Positions 63,534 through 64,000 of a stretch of 64,000 bases of DNA are shown here, in pieces (position 1 is the first letter of the stretch; each line of letters begins with the position of its first letter). The notes below the pieces were generated by a model. The model did not search any database. It saw nothing but the letters and a program-made list of their open reading frames with translations, and was not told the origin of the DNA. Source of the stretch: Marinomonas ostreistagni. Lineage in GTDB: Bacteria > Pseudomonadota > Gammaproteobacteria > Pseudomonadales > Marinomonadaceae. The DNA lies in assembly GCF_016461785.1 (NCBI RefSeq), contig NZ_JAEMUH010000003.1, positions 186,001 to 250,000 of the forward strand, written 5' to 3'. The position numbers were made by a program, and so were the translations under genes.

Positions 63534-64000
63534 ATGACAATGCAAAATGTAGAGATTCCATACGGCGCGTACTGGAGTACACCGTTTACAAAGTGGCAGG
63601 GTTCCTTGCAGTACCTGCATTCAATGAAATTCGCGGCTCACGTTGCAAAGCAAGAACTGGCTAAACGCTCAATAGATCCAAAAGTGTTCGACTCCGGCGT
63701 ACTGGGCATGACCATCAACCAGTATCAATCATTCAATGGTGCGCCTTGGCCACTATTTGATATTGGTGCCGTGCATACGCCAGGGCATGTGGTAAACCAA
63801 GTGTGTGCCACCAGTGCTCGTGGTCTATTTGCGGCAGCGTCTGAAGTGATGTGTGGTATGGCCAGTGTGTCGCTGTTGATGGCGGCTGATCGTTGTTCCA
63901 ATGGCCCGCATATTTTCTATCCGAATCCGCAAGGTATTGGCGGTGCTGGTCAGTCAGAAGATCAAGTGTTTTACAACATGATGAATGATCCAATGGGTGG
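63534..64000 (+). CDS. thiolase-family protein, N-terminal part (runs off window)
   Basis: 155 codons are visible, open to the window end. QVCATSARGLFAAASEVMCG contains the nucleophilic cysteine in the thiolase pattern (C-x-S-(G/A)), and SVSLLMAADRCSNGPHI follows as in acetyl-CoA acyltransferases. The N-terminus (PYGAYWSTPFTKWQGSLQYL) differs from FadA/PhaA enzymes and suggests a more specialised subgroup. It probably cleaves the 3-oxoacyl-CoA made after the CoA-transferase. The HDC of the second half, with the other catalytic residues, is outside the window. Confidence 0.85.
   Translation, partial: MTMQNVEIPYGAYWSTPFTKWQGSLQYLHSMKFAAHVAKQELAKRSIDPKVFDSGVLGMTINQYQSFNGAPWPLFDIGAVHTPGHVVNQVCATSARGLFAAASEVMCGMASVSLLMAADRCSNGPHIFYPNPQGIGGAGQSEDQVFYNMMNDPMG

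Noticed and set aside
1-64000. CRISPR arrays, transposons, phage genes, tRNA or rRNA genes
   Set aside because: No regularly spaced repeats, transposase or integrase frames, att-like duplications or cloverleaf sequences were recognised when reading both strands.

Overview
The window reads as a contiguous piece of a gammaproteobacterial chromosome, most likely a marine Oceanospirillales member close to Marinomonas. Support comes from the housekeeping neighbourhoods: rpsU-yqeY-dnaG-rpoD; lptD-surA-pdxA-rsmA-apaG-apaH-glpE-cca; rpe-gph; trpGDC. It also comes from Pseudomonas-like catabolic loci: soxBDAG-purU with a GbdR-type regulator, vanAB with a VanR-type regulator, and a beta-alanine aminotransferase/MmsA pair. 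The genus is inferred from gene content only. No tRNA, rRNA, CRISPR array, insertion sequence, prophage or plasmid gene was seen.

Layout. 1-6.9 kb: the 3' end of eda, a thioredoxin-fold-like lipoprotein, a membrane-anchored glutaredoxin, a pseudoazurin with a metal-type periplasmic binding protein behind a possible Fur box, then a LysR regulator divergent from an omega-amino-acid aminotransferase and mmsA (beta-alanine to acetyl-CoA). 7.1-12.4 kb: an RND efflux adaptor and pump, convergent with a LysR gene. 12.6-16.8 kb: YkvA-like protein, Asp/Glu racemase, FMN reductase, then an A+T-rich pair encoding a DUF898 (YjgN) membrane protein and a membrane-tethered M48 protease. 16.8-23.2 kb: PIN-PhoH ATPase and the macromolecular synthesis operon. 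23.6-33.9 kb: tsaD-folB, then the long leftward lptD-to-cca operon, and djlA. 33.9-36.3 kb: DUF3530 hydrolase, rpe, gph.

36.4-45.4 kb is an accessory block lying between gph and trpG: a DUF2946/OprC-type copper receptor pair, mgtE-mscS, the vanillate demethylase locus with three vanO-like operators, and two small TM2-domain genes. 45.8-48.7 kb: trpGDC and an OsmC protein, without trpE. 48.7-58.1 kb: a GbdR-like regulator, sarcosine oxidase soxBDAG, purU and an L-serine dehydratase. Together they would turn sarcosine into glycine and one-carbon units, and serine into pyruvate. glyA, often found at the head of such operons, survives at most as a short C-terminal remnant. 58.1-64 kb: a MarR regulator, a complete TRAP transporter, a class I CoA-transferase and the start of a thiolase, together an uptake-and-breakdown module for an unidentified organic acid.

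No clearly new system is proven. The best candidates for follow-up are the DUF898/M48 pair, the TRAP/CoA-transferase/thiolase module, the glyA remnant and several clean uncharacterised palindromic operators.
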